A DNA stretch of 8,596 nucleotides from Actinomycetota bacterium (GTDB lineage: Bacteria > Actinomycetota > Thermoleophilia > Solirubrobacterales > Solirubrobacteraceae), in assembly GCA_005883905.1 (NCBI GenBank), contig VAYD01000160.1, positions 1 to 8,596 on the forward strand. Reading direction: 5' to 3'. The notes beneath the pieces are model-generated. The model was not told where the DNA came from, did no database searches, and worked only from the letters and a program-made list of their open reading frames with translations. The translations under genes and the position numbers were made by a program. Position 1 is the stretch's first letter. Every line of letters begins with the position of its first letter. Below, piece by piece: positions 1 through 6,366 of this stretch.

Positions 1-696
1 TTCATCATCTTCCCGGACGCCGACCTCGAGGCGGCCTCCGCCGCCGCGATGATGGGCGTCTGGATGGCGTCGGGCCAGGTCTGCACCGCCGGCACGCGCG
101 TCCTGCTCCACGACAGCATCCATGACGAGGTCGTCGAGCGGATCCTCGTCGGGTCCCGCGACATGGTGATAGGCAGCGGGTTCGACCCCGCGACGCAGCT
201 CGGCCCGCTCGTGTCGGCCGCGCAGCTCGAACGCGTGCAGAGCTATGTCGCGATCGGCCAGCAGGAGGGCGCCGAGCTCGCGCTCGGCGGCCAGCGGCGC
301 GGCGACATCGGCTACTTCCACGAGCCGACGGTCTTCACAGGCGTGCGCAACGACATGCGCATCGCGCAGGAGGAGATCTTCGGGCCGGTCATGTCCGTTC
401 TGCGGTTCGGCTCGGAGGCCGAGGCATACGCGATCGCCAACGACACCGAGTACGGCCTCGGCGCCGGCGTGTGGACGAACGACCTCGGGCTCGCGTACCG
501 CGCTTCGCGCGCCCTGCGCACGGGCCAGGTCTGGGTCAACACGTACCAGATGGGATACCCGACGGTCGCGTATGGCGGCGTCAAGGCCTCGGGCCACGGG
601 CGCATGCAGGGCAGGCCCACGATCGATGAGCTGACGCACATCAAGAGCGTCTGGATGAACGTCGGCCCACCGCCCTCGCTCAACGGCGCGCACTGA
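1..696 (+). CDS. Aldehyde dehydrogenase, C-terminal part (5' end outside window)
   Basis: This is the C-terminal 231 residues of an NAD(P)+-dependent aldehyde dehydrogenase, which oxidises an aldehyde to its acid in the cytoplasm. The frame is open from base 1, so the start and the N-terminal NAD-binding half lie upstream; the internal ATG at 49 is not the start. Visible landmarks are the catalytic cysteine in GQVCTAGTR (Cys at visible residue 28), the family motif EEIFGPV (370-390), the YGLGAGVWT segment, and the C-terminal KASGHGR region. The remaining length fits a protein of about 480-500 residues with the catalytic Cys near 300. A hairpin after the stop separates it from the next operon. 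Given the nearby P450 and enone reductase, it may act in the same catabolic route, but its substrate cannot be told from sequence. Confidence 0.95.
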   Translation, partial: FIIFPDADLEAASAAAMMGVWMASGQVCTAGTRVLLHDSIHDEVVERILVGSRDMVIGSGFDPATQLGPLVSAAQLERVQSYVAIGQQEGAELALGGQRRGDIGYFHEPTVFTGVRNDMRIAQEEIFGPVMSVLRFGSEAEAYAIANDTEYGLGAGVWTNDLGLAYRASRALRTGQVWVNTYQMGYPTVAYGGVKASGHGRMQGRPTIDELTHIKSVWMNVGPPPSLNGAH

Positions 697-726
697 ACGC
701 GCCGCCATCTTCCCGGACCTGAGTGG

Positions 727-771
727 GGCCGGGCTCAGCGCACGAAGTCACTTCGAACGCTGTGCCCGGCC
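727..771 (+). terminator. Long imperfect hairpin after the aldehyde dehydrogenase; probable terminator
   Basis: A perfect 8-bp outer stem pairs GGCCGGGC (727-734) with GCCCGGCC (764-771). Inside it, AGCG (737-740) pairs with CGCT (758-761), and the tip is the palindrome CGAAGTCACTTCG (743-755). The structure starts about 30 nt after the stop of the dehydrogenase and lies upstream of the next promoter. It is followed only by a weak pyrimidine tract (CTCTTCGCTTTC), not a true U-run, so it is an actinobacterial-style terminator candidate. The tip palindrome could instead be a protein-binding site. Confidence 0.6.
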
Positions 772-810
772 TCTTCGCTTTCATGGCTGAATTCCGGACG
801 ATTTGAATCC

Positions 811-853
811 TGAACTCGGCTCAAATTTCATGTTGACATTACTTCAGTTCATG
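811..853. promoter_or_regulatory. Possible operator: repeats around the -35 box
   Basis: TTCATG occurs twice (827-832 and 848-853), exactly 21 bp or two helical turns apart, on either side of the TTGACA box. TGAACT (811-816) and AGTTCA (846-851) form an inverted pair across the same region. Such short repeats can arise by chance. Their helical phasing and position on the only clear promoter make a repressor or activator site possible. No regulator gene is visible in the window. Confidence 0.25.
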
Positions 854-862
854 AGCTACGCT
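833..862 (+). promoter_or_regulatory. Sigma-70-type promoter for the SnoaL-like/ABC transporter operon
   Basis: A perfect -35 box TTGACA (833-838) is followed after 18 bp by TACGCT (857-862), which matches the TAnnnT -10 pattern of actinobacterial housekeeping promoters. Transcription would begin near 869, leaving a leader of about 30 nt with a strong ribosome-binding site before the ATG at 899. The -35 region lies in a short A+T-rich patch that stands out from its surroundings. The promoter position also argues against the longer TTG-initiated frame from 803, because that start would lie upstream of transcription. Confidence 0.75.
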
Positions 863-880
863 GACGAAGCAGCATCCCCT

Positions 881-890
881 GAGGAGAGGA
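881..890 (+). promoter_or_regulatory. Ribosome-binding site deciding the SnoaL-like start
   Basis: GAGGAGAGGA lies 8 nt before the ATG at 899. It is the only strong Shine-Dalgarno sequence near the 5' end of this frame and fixes the start there, rather than at the TTG at 803 or the ATGs at 830 and 851. Confidence 0.85.
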
Positions 891-898
891 CCCCCGCC

Positions 899-1393
899 AT
901 GAGTACGACCAACGCACCGGCTGCAGCTGTCTGGACCGACCGGCTCGAGGCCGCCGACGCGATCTTCCGCTACGGCGCGGCCATCGACTCGTTCGACGAC
1001 GAGGCAGTCCTCGCCGTCTTCGACGAGGAGGCGACGGCCCAGTACGGCAAGAACACCGACGTCCTGCACGGGCCACAGGCGATCCTCGAGTTCATCAACG
1101 GGTTCACCGAGGACTGCATCTGGCAGCACCACTTCCTCAACGTCTACCGCGCGGACATCGACGGCGACCACGCGAAGGTCCTCGTCTACCACACGAGCCA
1201 CCAGCTCTTCGAGCACGCCCCGGACACGGTCCACGAGATCGTGGCCCGCTACCACAACGAGCTGCGACGCCGCGACGGCGTGTGGCGAATCAGCAAGCTC
1301 TACATGGAGGTCCTCTGGGCCGAGCGCCGCCAGGACCCGACCCGGTACCTCGAGGAGATCGGCGGCTCGGCCGCGATCTGGACGCGCGCGTAG
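899..1393 (+). CDS. SnoaL/NTF2-like fold protein (SnoaL_4-type)
   Basis: This gives 164 residues in the alpha+beta cone fold of the SnoaL/NTF2 superfamily. Recognisable parts are the N-terminal helical start (LEAADAIFRYGAAIDSFDD), the FDEEA segment, the GPQAILEFI helix, WQHHFLN, and the final strand GVWRISKLYMEVLW. The family includes dehydratases, isomerases and hydroxylase small subunits. Tyr25 and Asp30 have the same five-residue spacing as the catalytic Tyr/Asp pair of bile-acid 7-alpha-dehydratase-type members, and His77/His78 sit near where the family's catalytic His is expected. A dehydratase or isomerase on a cyclic substrate is therefore plausible but not proven. It is the first gene of the operon, 10 nt before the transporter ATPase gene, so it is probably co-expressed with uptake of its substrate. 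The start is chosen from the promoter at 833-862 and the RBS at 881-890. It could instead be a non-catalytic ligand-binding protein. Confidence 0.85.
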   Translation: MSTTNAPAAAVWTDRLEAADAIFRYGAAIDSFDDEAVLAVFDEEATAQYGKNTDVLHGPQAILEFINGFTEDCIWQHHFLNVYRADIDGDHAKVLVYHTSHQLFEHAPDTVHEIVARYHNELRRRDGVWRISKLYMEVLWAERRQDPTRYLEEIGGSAAIWTRA

Positions 1394-1403
1394 CGCTGCA
1401 GCG

Positions 1404-2981
1404 ATGGCGCCTCAGACCGCATCCACGCTCGAGCCGCCCCCCGGGACGATCGGCGAGCCCGCCCTTCGGATCATCGGGCTGTCGAAGACGTTCCCCGGCA
1501 CGCGGGCGCTCATCGATGCGTCGCTGGACATCGCGCCGGGCGAGGTCCACGCGCTGGTCGGCCAGAATGGCTCCGGCAAGTCGACCCTCATCAAGACGCT
1601 CGCCGGCTACCACCACGCCGACCCCGGCGCGCACGCCGAGCTCGGGGGCGAGTCGTTCTCCATCGGCCACGACGTCCCGCGCACGCTGCGCTTCGTCCAC
1701 CAGGACCTCGGACTCGTGCACGAGCTCAACGCGATGGACAACCTGGCGCTGCGCGGCGGCTTCATCCGCGGTGCGGCCGGGCGCGTCCGCTGGCGCCGGC
1801 AGGAGGCGGAGACCCACCGCCTGCTCGACCGCTTCGGGGTGGAGCTCGACATCCACCGCCCGCTCGCGCAGGCCACGCCGGTGCAGCGCACGATCGTGGC
1901 GATCGTCGGCGCCCTGCAGGGGTGGGACGGCGGCGAGGGCGTCCTCGTCCTTGACGAGCCGACGGCGCTGCTCCCGCACGAAGAGGTCGAGCGGCTGTTC
2001 GACCTCGTGCGCGAGGTCAGGCGCGCGGGCACGAGCGTCCTGTACGTGTCGCACCGGCTCGGCGAGCTGTTCGAGATCGCTGACCGCGTCACGGTCCTGC
2101 GGGCCGGGCGCGTCGTGACGACCAAATCGATCCAGCAGGTGGACGGCCGCACGCTTGCAAGCCTCATGGTCGGCGAGGACGTCGACCCCGACTACCGCGC
2201 CCCCAGCGCCGCCCGCTCGGACGCGCCGGTCGTGCTGCAGCTGCGCGACGTCCAAGGACACCGGCTGCGCGGCGTCGACCTCGACGTGCACAAGGGCGAG
2301 ATCCTCGGGATCGCAGGCCTCGCGGGTACCGGCATGAACGAGCTGCCGTACGTCATCGCCGGCTGCGCCCCTTATCCGGTCGGGGGCCGCCTGCGGATGC
2401 CGCAGCGCGCGGACGCGTGGCTCGACGTCGCCGACTCGGCGCGGCTGGACATCCCGATCGTCCCCGCCGACCGCGCGCGCGAGGGCATCGTCGCCGAGTT
2501 CGCGGTGCGCGAGAACCTCACGCTGTCGATCCTGGGCCGGCTCGGCCGCCGCGGCAGGCTCGGACTCCGCGAGGAGCAGGCGGTCGCCGAGCGCTGGGCC
2601 GAGCGGCTCGGGGTCGTGAGCGCCGGGCCGGACGCGCTGATCTCGACGCTCAGCGGCGGTAATCAGCAGAAGATCGTCGTCGCGCGCTGCCTCGCCCGCG
2701 AGCCCGACATGCTCGTGCTCGCGGAGCCGACTGCGGGCGTCGACATCGGCACCCGCGTGGCGATCTACGACCTAGTCGCGGGCCTGGCCCGCAACGGGCT
2801 GACCGTCGTCGTCTCATCGACGGACCTGGGCGACCTGCTGGCCATGTGCACGCGAGTGGTCGTGCTGCGCGACGGCCGTGTCCGCGCCGAGTTCGGCGCC
2901 GACGGACTCACAGAACACGCGCTCGTGCGCGCGATGGAGGGAGAAGACGATGCAGACCCTGGGCACGAGAAACGCTCCTGA
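1404..2981 (+). CDS. Sugar-type (CUT2) ABC transporter, double ATP-binding protein (RbsA-like)
   Basis: This 525-residue protein carries two fused ABC ATPase domains and would power uptake through the permease encoded next. Domain 1 (about 20-260) has an intact Walker A, GQNGSGKST (53-61), a Q-loop (VHQD, Gln100), Walker B LVLDEPT (Glu185) and an H-loop SHRL. Its signature region reads ATPVQRTIVAI instead of LSxGxQ. Domain 2 (about 275-515) has a degenerate Walker A (GLAGTGMNE, no lysine), an intact signature LSGGNQQK (416-423) and a modified Walker B (LAEPTAGVD). Only the composite site made of the domain 1 Walker A and domain 2 signature should hydrolyse ATP. A degenerate domain 2 Walker A is usual for RbsA/XylG proteins. 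The ATG at 1404 has no Shine-Dalgarno sequence and sits 10 nt after the previous stop, so translation is probably coupled. The end overlaps the permease gene by 32 nt. Confidence 0.95.
   Translation: MAPQTASTLEPPPGTIGEPALRIIGLSKTFPGTRALIDASLDIAPGEVHALVGQNGSGKSTLIKTLAGYHHADPGAHAELGGESFSIGHDVPRTLRFVHQDLGLVHELNAMDNLALRGGFIRGAAGRVRWRRQEAETHRLLDRFGVELDIHRPLAQATPVQRTIVAIVGALQGWDGGEGVLVLDEPTALLPHEEVERLFDLVREVRRAGTSVLYVSHRLGELFEIADRVTVLRAGRVVTTKSIQQVDGRTLASLMVGEDVDPDYRAPSAARSDAPVVLQLRDVQGHRLRGVDLDVHKGEILGIAGLAGTGMNELPYVIAGCAPYPVGGRLRMPQRADAWLDVADSARLDIPIVPADRAREGIVAEFAVRENLTLSILGRLGRRGRLGLREEQAVAERWAERLGVVSAGPDALISTLSGGNQQKIVVARCLAREPDMLVLAEPTAGVDIGTRVAIYDLVAGLARNGLTVVVSSTDLGDLLAMCTRVVVLRDGRVRAEFGADGLTEHALVRAMEGEDDADPGHEKRS
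2936..2942 (+). promoter_or_regulatory. Ribosome-binding site of the permease gene
   Basis: GGAGGGA lies inside the end of the ATPase gene, 7 nt before the ATG at 2950. It selects this ATG over the upstream in-frame alternative near 2878, which would overlap the ATPase gene by over 100 nt. Confidence 0.8.
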
Positions 2982-4056
2982 GATGGCCCCGGCGACCGCG
3001 ACCAAACTGGCCGGCGAGGCACAGCAGCAGCGTCCCGCCCCGGATCGTCCGAGCGTGGCGACGCGGGTCGCGCGCGGCATGGCGTTCGACAAGATCGGCG
3101 CCATCTACGTCTGGGCGCTGATCGCGCTGGTCTTCGCGATCTGGGTGCCCGACCGGTTCCCGCAGTACGCGACGGTCAAGCAGGTCCTCAACGCCAACGC
3201 GATGACGGCGCTCGCGGCGCTCTCGATCACGATCCCGCTGACGACACGGACGTTCGACCTGTCGTTCGCCTTCACGATGACGATGGCGGGTGTCACGACC
3301 GCGCACTTCGTCGCAGTCGGCAGCCCGCTCGCGATCGCCATCGGCGCGGGGATCGTCGTCGCGCTGCTGATCGGCCTCGTCAATGCGACTGTGGTCGTCG
3401 TGATGAAGATCGACTCCTTCATCGCGACGCTGGCAACGGGCTCGCTGATCCAGGCGCTGATCACGATGGCCACCGGCGACACCCCGATCCAGAGCCTGAG
3501 GCTCGCGGGGCCCTTCTCGAAGATCGGCCAGACCGAGCTGTTCGGGATCACGCTCCCGGTCTACTACGCGCTCGTCGTCGCCCTGGGGATCTGGTACCTG
3601 CTCGAGCACACCGCGACCGGCCGGCGGCTGTACGCCACCGGCTTCAACCCGGATGCGGCACGGCTCGCGGGCGTGAGCGTCGACCGCCTGCGCTTCATGT
3701 CGCTGGTCGTGTCGGGCGTGCTGGCCGGGGTCGCAGGGATCGTGCTCGCGTCCACGCTGCAGTCCGGTTCGCCGACGGCAGGCGACCCCTACCTGCTGCC
3801 CGCCTTCGCAGCCGCGTTCCTGGGTGCGACACAGCTCAAGCACGGGCGCTTCAACGCCTGGGGCACGATCATCGCGGTGCTGCTGCTCGGCACCGGGACG
3901 ACCGGCCTCGCGCTGGCGAACGCCCCGCAGTGGGCGGCGAACATGTTCGTCGGCGTCGTCCTGATCGCGTCGCTCGCCGTCACCGGCATCCAGCGACGCC
4001 AAACGACCGGCCGCGGCCGGTTCTCGCTGGCGCGGCTGCGCCGTGCCAGCGCCTGA
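2950..4056 (+). CDS. Sugar-type (CUT2) ABC transporter permease (RbsC-like)
   Basis: This 368-residue integral membrane protein belongs to the BPD_transp_2 family (RbsC/XylH) and would form the membrane channel as a homodimer. It begins with a cytoplasmic, Ala/Thr/Gln-rich tail of about 48 residues. Hydrophobic segments follow at about 51-66, 83-97, 104-123, 126-151, 157-173, 203-218, 250-270, 281-293, 303-323 and 330-345. The loop at 224-249 (GRRLYATGFNPDAARLAGVS) is the family's ATPase-coupling region, and DPYLLPAFAAAFLG is the conserved C-terminal family motif. The start is set by the RBS at 2936-2942; the gene overlaps the ATPase gene by 32 nt and precedes the binding-protein gene by 47 nt. 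No second permease is present, as expected for this subfamily. The substrate is not evident from the permease. Confidence 0.93.
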   Translation: MQTLGTRNAPEMAPATATKLAGEAQQQRPAPDRPSVATRVARGMAFDKIGAIYVWALIALVFAIWVPDRFPQYATVKQVLNANAMTALAALSITIPLTTRTFDLSFAFTMTMAGVTTAHFVAVGSPLAIAIGAGIVVALLIGLVNATVVVVMKIDSFIATLATGSLIQALITMATGDTPIQSLRLAGPFSKIGQTELFGITLPVYYALVVALGIWYLLEHTATGRRLYATGFNPDAARLAGVSVDRLRFMSLVVSGVLAGVAGIVLASTLQSGSPTAGDPYLLPAFAAAFLGATQLKHGRFNAWGTIIAVLLLGTGTTGLALANAPQWAANMFVGVVLIASLAVTGIQRRQTTGRGRFSLARLRRASA

Positions 4057-4085
4057 CTCCGAGTAGTGCCCTCACCTCAAACCAC

Positions 4086-4094
4086 AAGGAGGAG
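4086..4094 (+). promoter_or_regulatory. Strong ribosome-binding site of the binding-protein gene
   Basis: AAGGAGGAG is a near-perfect Shine-Dalgarno sequence 9 nt before the ATG at 4104. It is the strongest in the window, consistent with binding proteins being made in excess over the transporter core. It also rules out the upstream in-frame start near 3930 inside the permease gene. Confidence 0.9.
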
Positions 4095-4103
4095 ACAGTA
4101 ACC

Positions 4104-5258
4104 ATGTCCACCCGCACATCCGTTGTGCGCCGTTCTCGTCGCAACGCGGTGGTTGCGGCGGTGACGGCGATCGCCGCGGCCGGCGCACTTGCCGCCTGCG
4201 GCTCGTCCAGCAGCAACTCGACCTCTGGCTCGTCCACGACCGGCTCGAAGAACGTCACTGCGGCACTGAGCCAGGCCGAGCAGGTGCTGAACCAGGGCGC
4301 CACGCGCCCGACGGACATCACGGTCGGCACGCCGATCGCGAAGCCGATCCCGACAGGCAAGAAACTGGTGTTCATCAGCTGCGGCGCCGCCTCCTGCCAG
4401 CTGCAGGGCAACATCGTGAAGGAGGCCGCGAGCCATCTCGGATGGTCGTCGCAGACGATCGCCACCGACGGCTCGCCGGAGAAGATCCAGAGCGCGTTCT
4501 CGACGGCCCTGCGCAACGGCGCTGATGCCGTGATCCTCAACGCCACCACGCGCGCGGCGATCTCGAAGCAGCTCGCTGAGGCGAAGGCCAAGGGCGTCGC
4601 CTTTGTGGGTTGCTGCTCGACCGACTCGGTCGGCGACGGTTATCTCTACAACACGAGCACGCCGCAGCAGAACGCGAAGATCGGCAAGTTCCTTGCGGCG
4701 GCCATCGCTTCCGATGCGAAGGGCAAGAACGCCAACACCCTCTACGTCGACATCCCGGCGTTCACGATCCTCGGAGCGCTCGGCGACTCGTTCAAGGCCG
4801 ACTACGAGAAGCTGTGCCAAGGCTGCAAGTACAACAAGATCGACGTCGCGCTGCCGCAGCTGGCCAACGCGCCGAACACGATCGTCTCGTACCTGCGCAG
4901 CCATCCGGACACCAAGTACGTGGCACTGTCGGTGACGGACGCGCTGGGCACGGGCCTGCCCGCCGCGCTGAAGGCAGCCGGCCTCAACGACATCAAGATC
5001 GTCGGCCAGGGCGGCGACCCGACGGCGTTCCAGGCGCTCGCGCAGGGACAGATGCTGGCGCTCGTGCCGTTCGACTACTACGACGTCGACTACCAGATGG
5101 TCGATGCGCTGGCGCGGCACTTCACCGGCCAGAAGATCGAGCAGACGGCGCCGCCGCTGTGGCTGCTCAACAAGGACAACCTGCCGAGCGACTACACGAA
5201 GCTGTTCCCGAACGTCGCGGACTACCAGAGCCAGTTCCTGAAGCTCTGGGGCAAGTAG
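4104..5258 (+). CDS. ABC transporter substrate-binding lipoprotein (RbsB-like, periplasmic-binding-protein type I fold)
   Basis: This 384-residue protein begins with an Arg-rich lipoprotein signal (residues 1-31) and the lipobox ALAAC, giving lipidated Cys32. SRRNAVV in the n-region loosely resembles a Tat motif. A Ser/Thr/Gly linker (33-49) tethers the ligand-binding part, which belongs to the Peripla_BP_4 type: KKLVFISCG (first strand), EKIQSAFSTALRNGADAVIL, GVAFVGCCS, and the hinge region VTDALGTGLPAALKAAGLNDIKIVGQGGD. It should capture the substrate outside the membrane and deliver it to the permease. The first binding loop (SCGAASCQLQG) lacks the Asn-Pro-Phe-Phe element that stacks on sugars in RbsB-like proteins, so a non-sugar ligand is likely. 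The mature domain has six cysteines (93, 98, 170, 171, 238, 241), an unusual number for this family. It is the last gene of the operon. Confidence 0.93.
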   Translation: MSTRTSVVRRSRRNAVVAAVTAIAAAGALAACGSSSSNSTSGSSTTGSKNVTAALSQAEQVLNQGATRPTDITVGTPIAKPIPTGKKLVFISCGAASCQLQGNIVKEAASHLGWSSQTIATDGSPEKIQSAFSTALRNGADAVILNATTRAAISKQLAEAKAKGVAFVGCCSTDSVGDGYLYNTSTPQQNAKIGKFLAAAIASDAKGKNANTLYVDIPAFTILGALGDSFKADYEKLCQGCKYNKIDVALPQLANAPNTIVSYLRSHPDTKYVALSVTDALGTGLPAALKAAGLNDIKIVGQGGDPTAFQALAQGQMLALVPFDYYDVDYQMVDALARHFTGQKIEQTAPPLWLLNKDNLPSDYTKLFPNVADYQSQFLKLWGK

Positions 5259-5282
5259 TCCGCCGGCACACCTGCAGGACCC

Positions 5283-5312
5283 ACGAGGGGCGGCCGAAAG
5301 GCCGCCCCTCGT
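5283..5312. terminator. Strong GAAA-loop hairpin between convergent operons (bidirectional terminator)
   Basis: A perfect 13-bp stem pairs ACGAGGGGCGGCC (5283-5295) with GGCCGCCCCTCGT (5300-5312), closed by a GAAA tetraloop. It sits 24 nt after the binding-protein stop and 22 nt after the stop of the oppositely oriented reductase gene, so it can serve both operons. There is no U-tract on either side, as is common for terminators in very G+C-rich bacteria. Confidence 0.88.
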
Positions 5313-5334
5313 CGTGCGCGCACCGGCCGGCGAC

Positions 5335-6363
5335 TCAGGCGATGTGCACCAGCGTCTTGCCGATGGTGCCTCCCGCGAGCATCCGCACCAGCGCCTCGGG
5401 CGCCTGCTCGAGGCCCTCGACCACCGTCTCACGATGGCGCAGGACGCCCGCGCGCAGCCAGGCCGCGACGTCGCGCTGCATGTCGTCCATCCGGTCCGTG
5501 TAGCTCGAGCCGCGGAAGCCACGCAGCGTCAGATCGTTTGCGACGGCCTGGAACAGGTTGTCCGGACCAGGAGCCGGGCGATCGCGCTCGTATTGCGAGA
5601 CCGCGCCGCAGATCGCGACGCGCCCCCAGCGCCGCAGCACCGAGAGCGCGGCGCGCAGGTGGTCGCCGCCGACGTTGTCGAAGTAGACGTCGATGCCGTC
5701 CGGCGCGGCGGCGCGCAGCTGATCCTCGATCGCGCCTCGCTTGTAGTTGAACGCGGCGTCGAGGCCGAGCTCGCCGAGCACGAACGCGACCTTGTCGTCC
5801 GAGCCCGCGCTGCCGATCACGGTGTGCCCGCGCAGCTTGGCGAACTGGGCGGCGAGGCTGCCGACGGCGCCGGCCGCGGCCGATACCCACACGACGTCCC
5901 CCGCGCACAGCTCGGCCACGTCGAACAGCCCCGCGTACGCGGTCAGCCCCATCGGGCCGAGCGGCCCGAGGTACGCGTGCGCCGGAGCAACCGCAGTATC
6001 GAGCCGCCGCAGGCTGCCGAGCGCACCGAGCGCCCCGGCGCCGGCCGGGACCGCTGCATAGTCGCGCCAGCCGTACGTGTGCCACACGGTGTCGCCGGAC
6101 TCGAAGCCCACGGCCAACGATTCGACGACCTCGCCGACGGCCATGATCCCGTCCATCGGCGCGTCGAGCCCGAAGGCCGGGAAGTAGCCGGCCGGCGCCA
6201 CCGCGGCCAGCCGGATCCTGATGGCGGGGTCGACACTCGTCCAGGTGTTGCGGACGAGCACCTCGCCGTCGCGCGGCTCGGGCATCGGCACGTCGACGAC
6301 GTGGAAGTCGTCCGCCGCCAGGGCGCCGACCGGGTGGCGCCGCAGCCGCACCTGGCGCGGCAT
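5335..6363 (-). CDS. NADPH-dependent double-bond (enone) reductase, zinc-free MDR family (CurA/PTGR-like)
   Basis: This 342-residue medium-chain dehydrogenase/reductase belongs to the zinc-independent prostaglandin reductase/CurA group, which reduces the alpha,beta double bond of enones or enals with NADPH. Family landmarks in order are VRNTWTSVDPAIRIRL (38-52), YLGPLGPMGLTAYAGL (131-146), the nucleotide-binding AAAGAVGS (162-169), GSAGSDDK (184-191; Lys191 is where the family contacts the NADP 2'-phosphate), VYFDNVGGDHL (226-236) and CGAVSQYE (252-259). There are no structural-zinc cysteines. The length is normal and the frame intact. It is the last gene of the minus-strand operon: its ATG lies 3 nt after the stop of the ferredoxin reductase gene and has no clear RBS, suggesting coupled translation. 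Saturating an enone made after P450 oxidation is a plausible role; the actual substrate is unknown. Confidence 0.93.
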   Translation of the reverse strand: MPRQVRLRRHPVGALAADDFHVVDVPMPEPRDGEVLVRNTWTSVDPAIRIRLAAVAPAGYFPAFGLDAPMDGIMAVGEVVESLAVGFESGDTVWHTYGWRDYAAVPAGAGALGALGSLRRLDTAVAPAHAYLGPLGPMGLTAYAGLFDVAELCAGDVVWVSAAAGAVGSLAAQFAKLRGHTVIGSAGSDDKVAFVLGELGLDAAFNYKRGAIEDQLRAAAPDGIDVYFDNVGGDHLRAALSVLRRWGRVAICGAVSQYERDRPAPGPDNLFQAVANDLTLRGFRGSSYTDRMDDMQRDVAAWLRAGVLRHRETVVEGLEQAPEALVRMLAGGTIGKTLVHIA

Positions 6364-6366
6364 CGC

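Noticed and set aside
803..898. N-terminal extension of the SnoaL-like protein from a TTG at 803
   Set aside because: The extension would start upstream of the promoter at 833-862 and lacks an RBS, whereas the ATG at 899 has a strong one.
1290..2291. A 333-codon minus-strand frame opposite the ATPase gene
   Set aside because: It mirrors conserved ATPase codons on the other strand and shows no domain of its own.
2908..4002. A 364-codon minus-strand frame opposite the permease gene
   Set aside because: It is antisense to a clear RbsC-type permease, its product is dominated by Arg, Asp and Glu without a fold signature, and it has no ribosome-binding site.
4077..5522. A 481-codon minus-strand frame opposite the binding-protein gene
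   Set aside because: It is antisense to a clear lipoprotein gene and crosses the convergent terminator; composition and lack of motifs mark it as a shadow.
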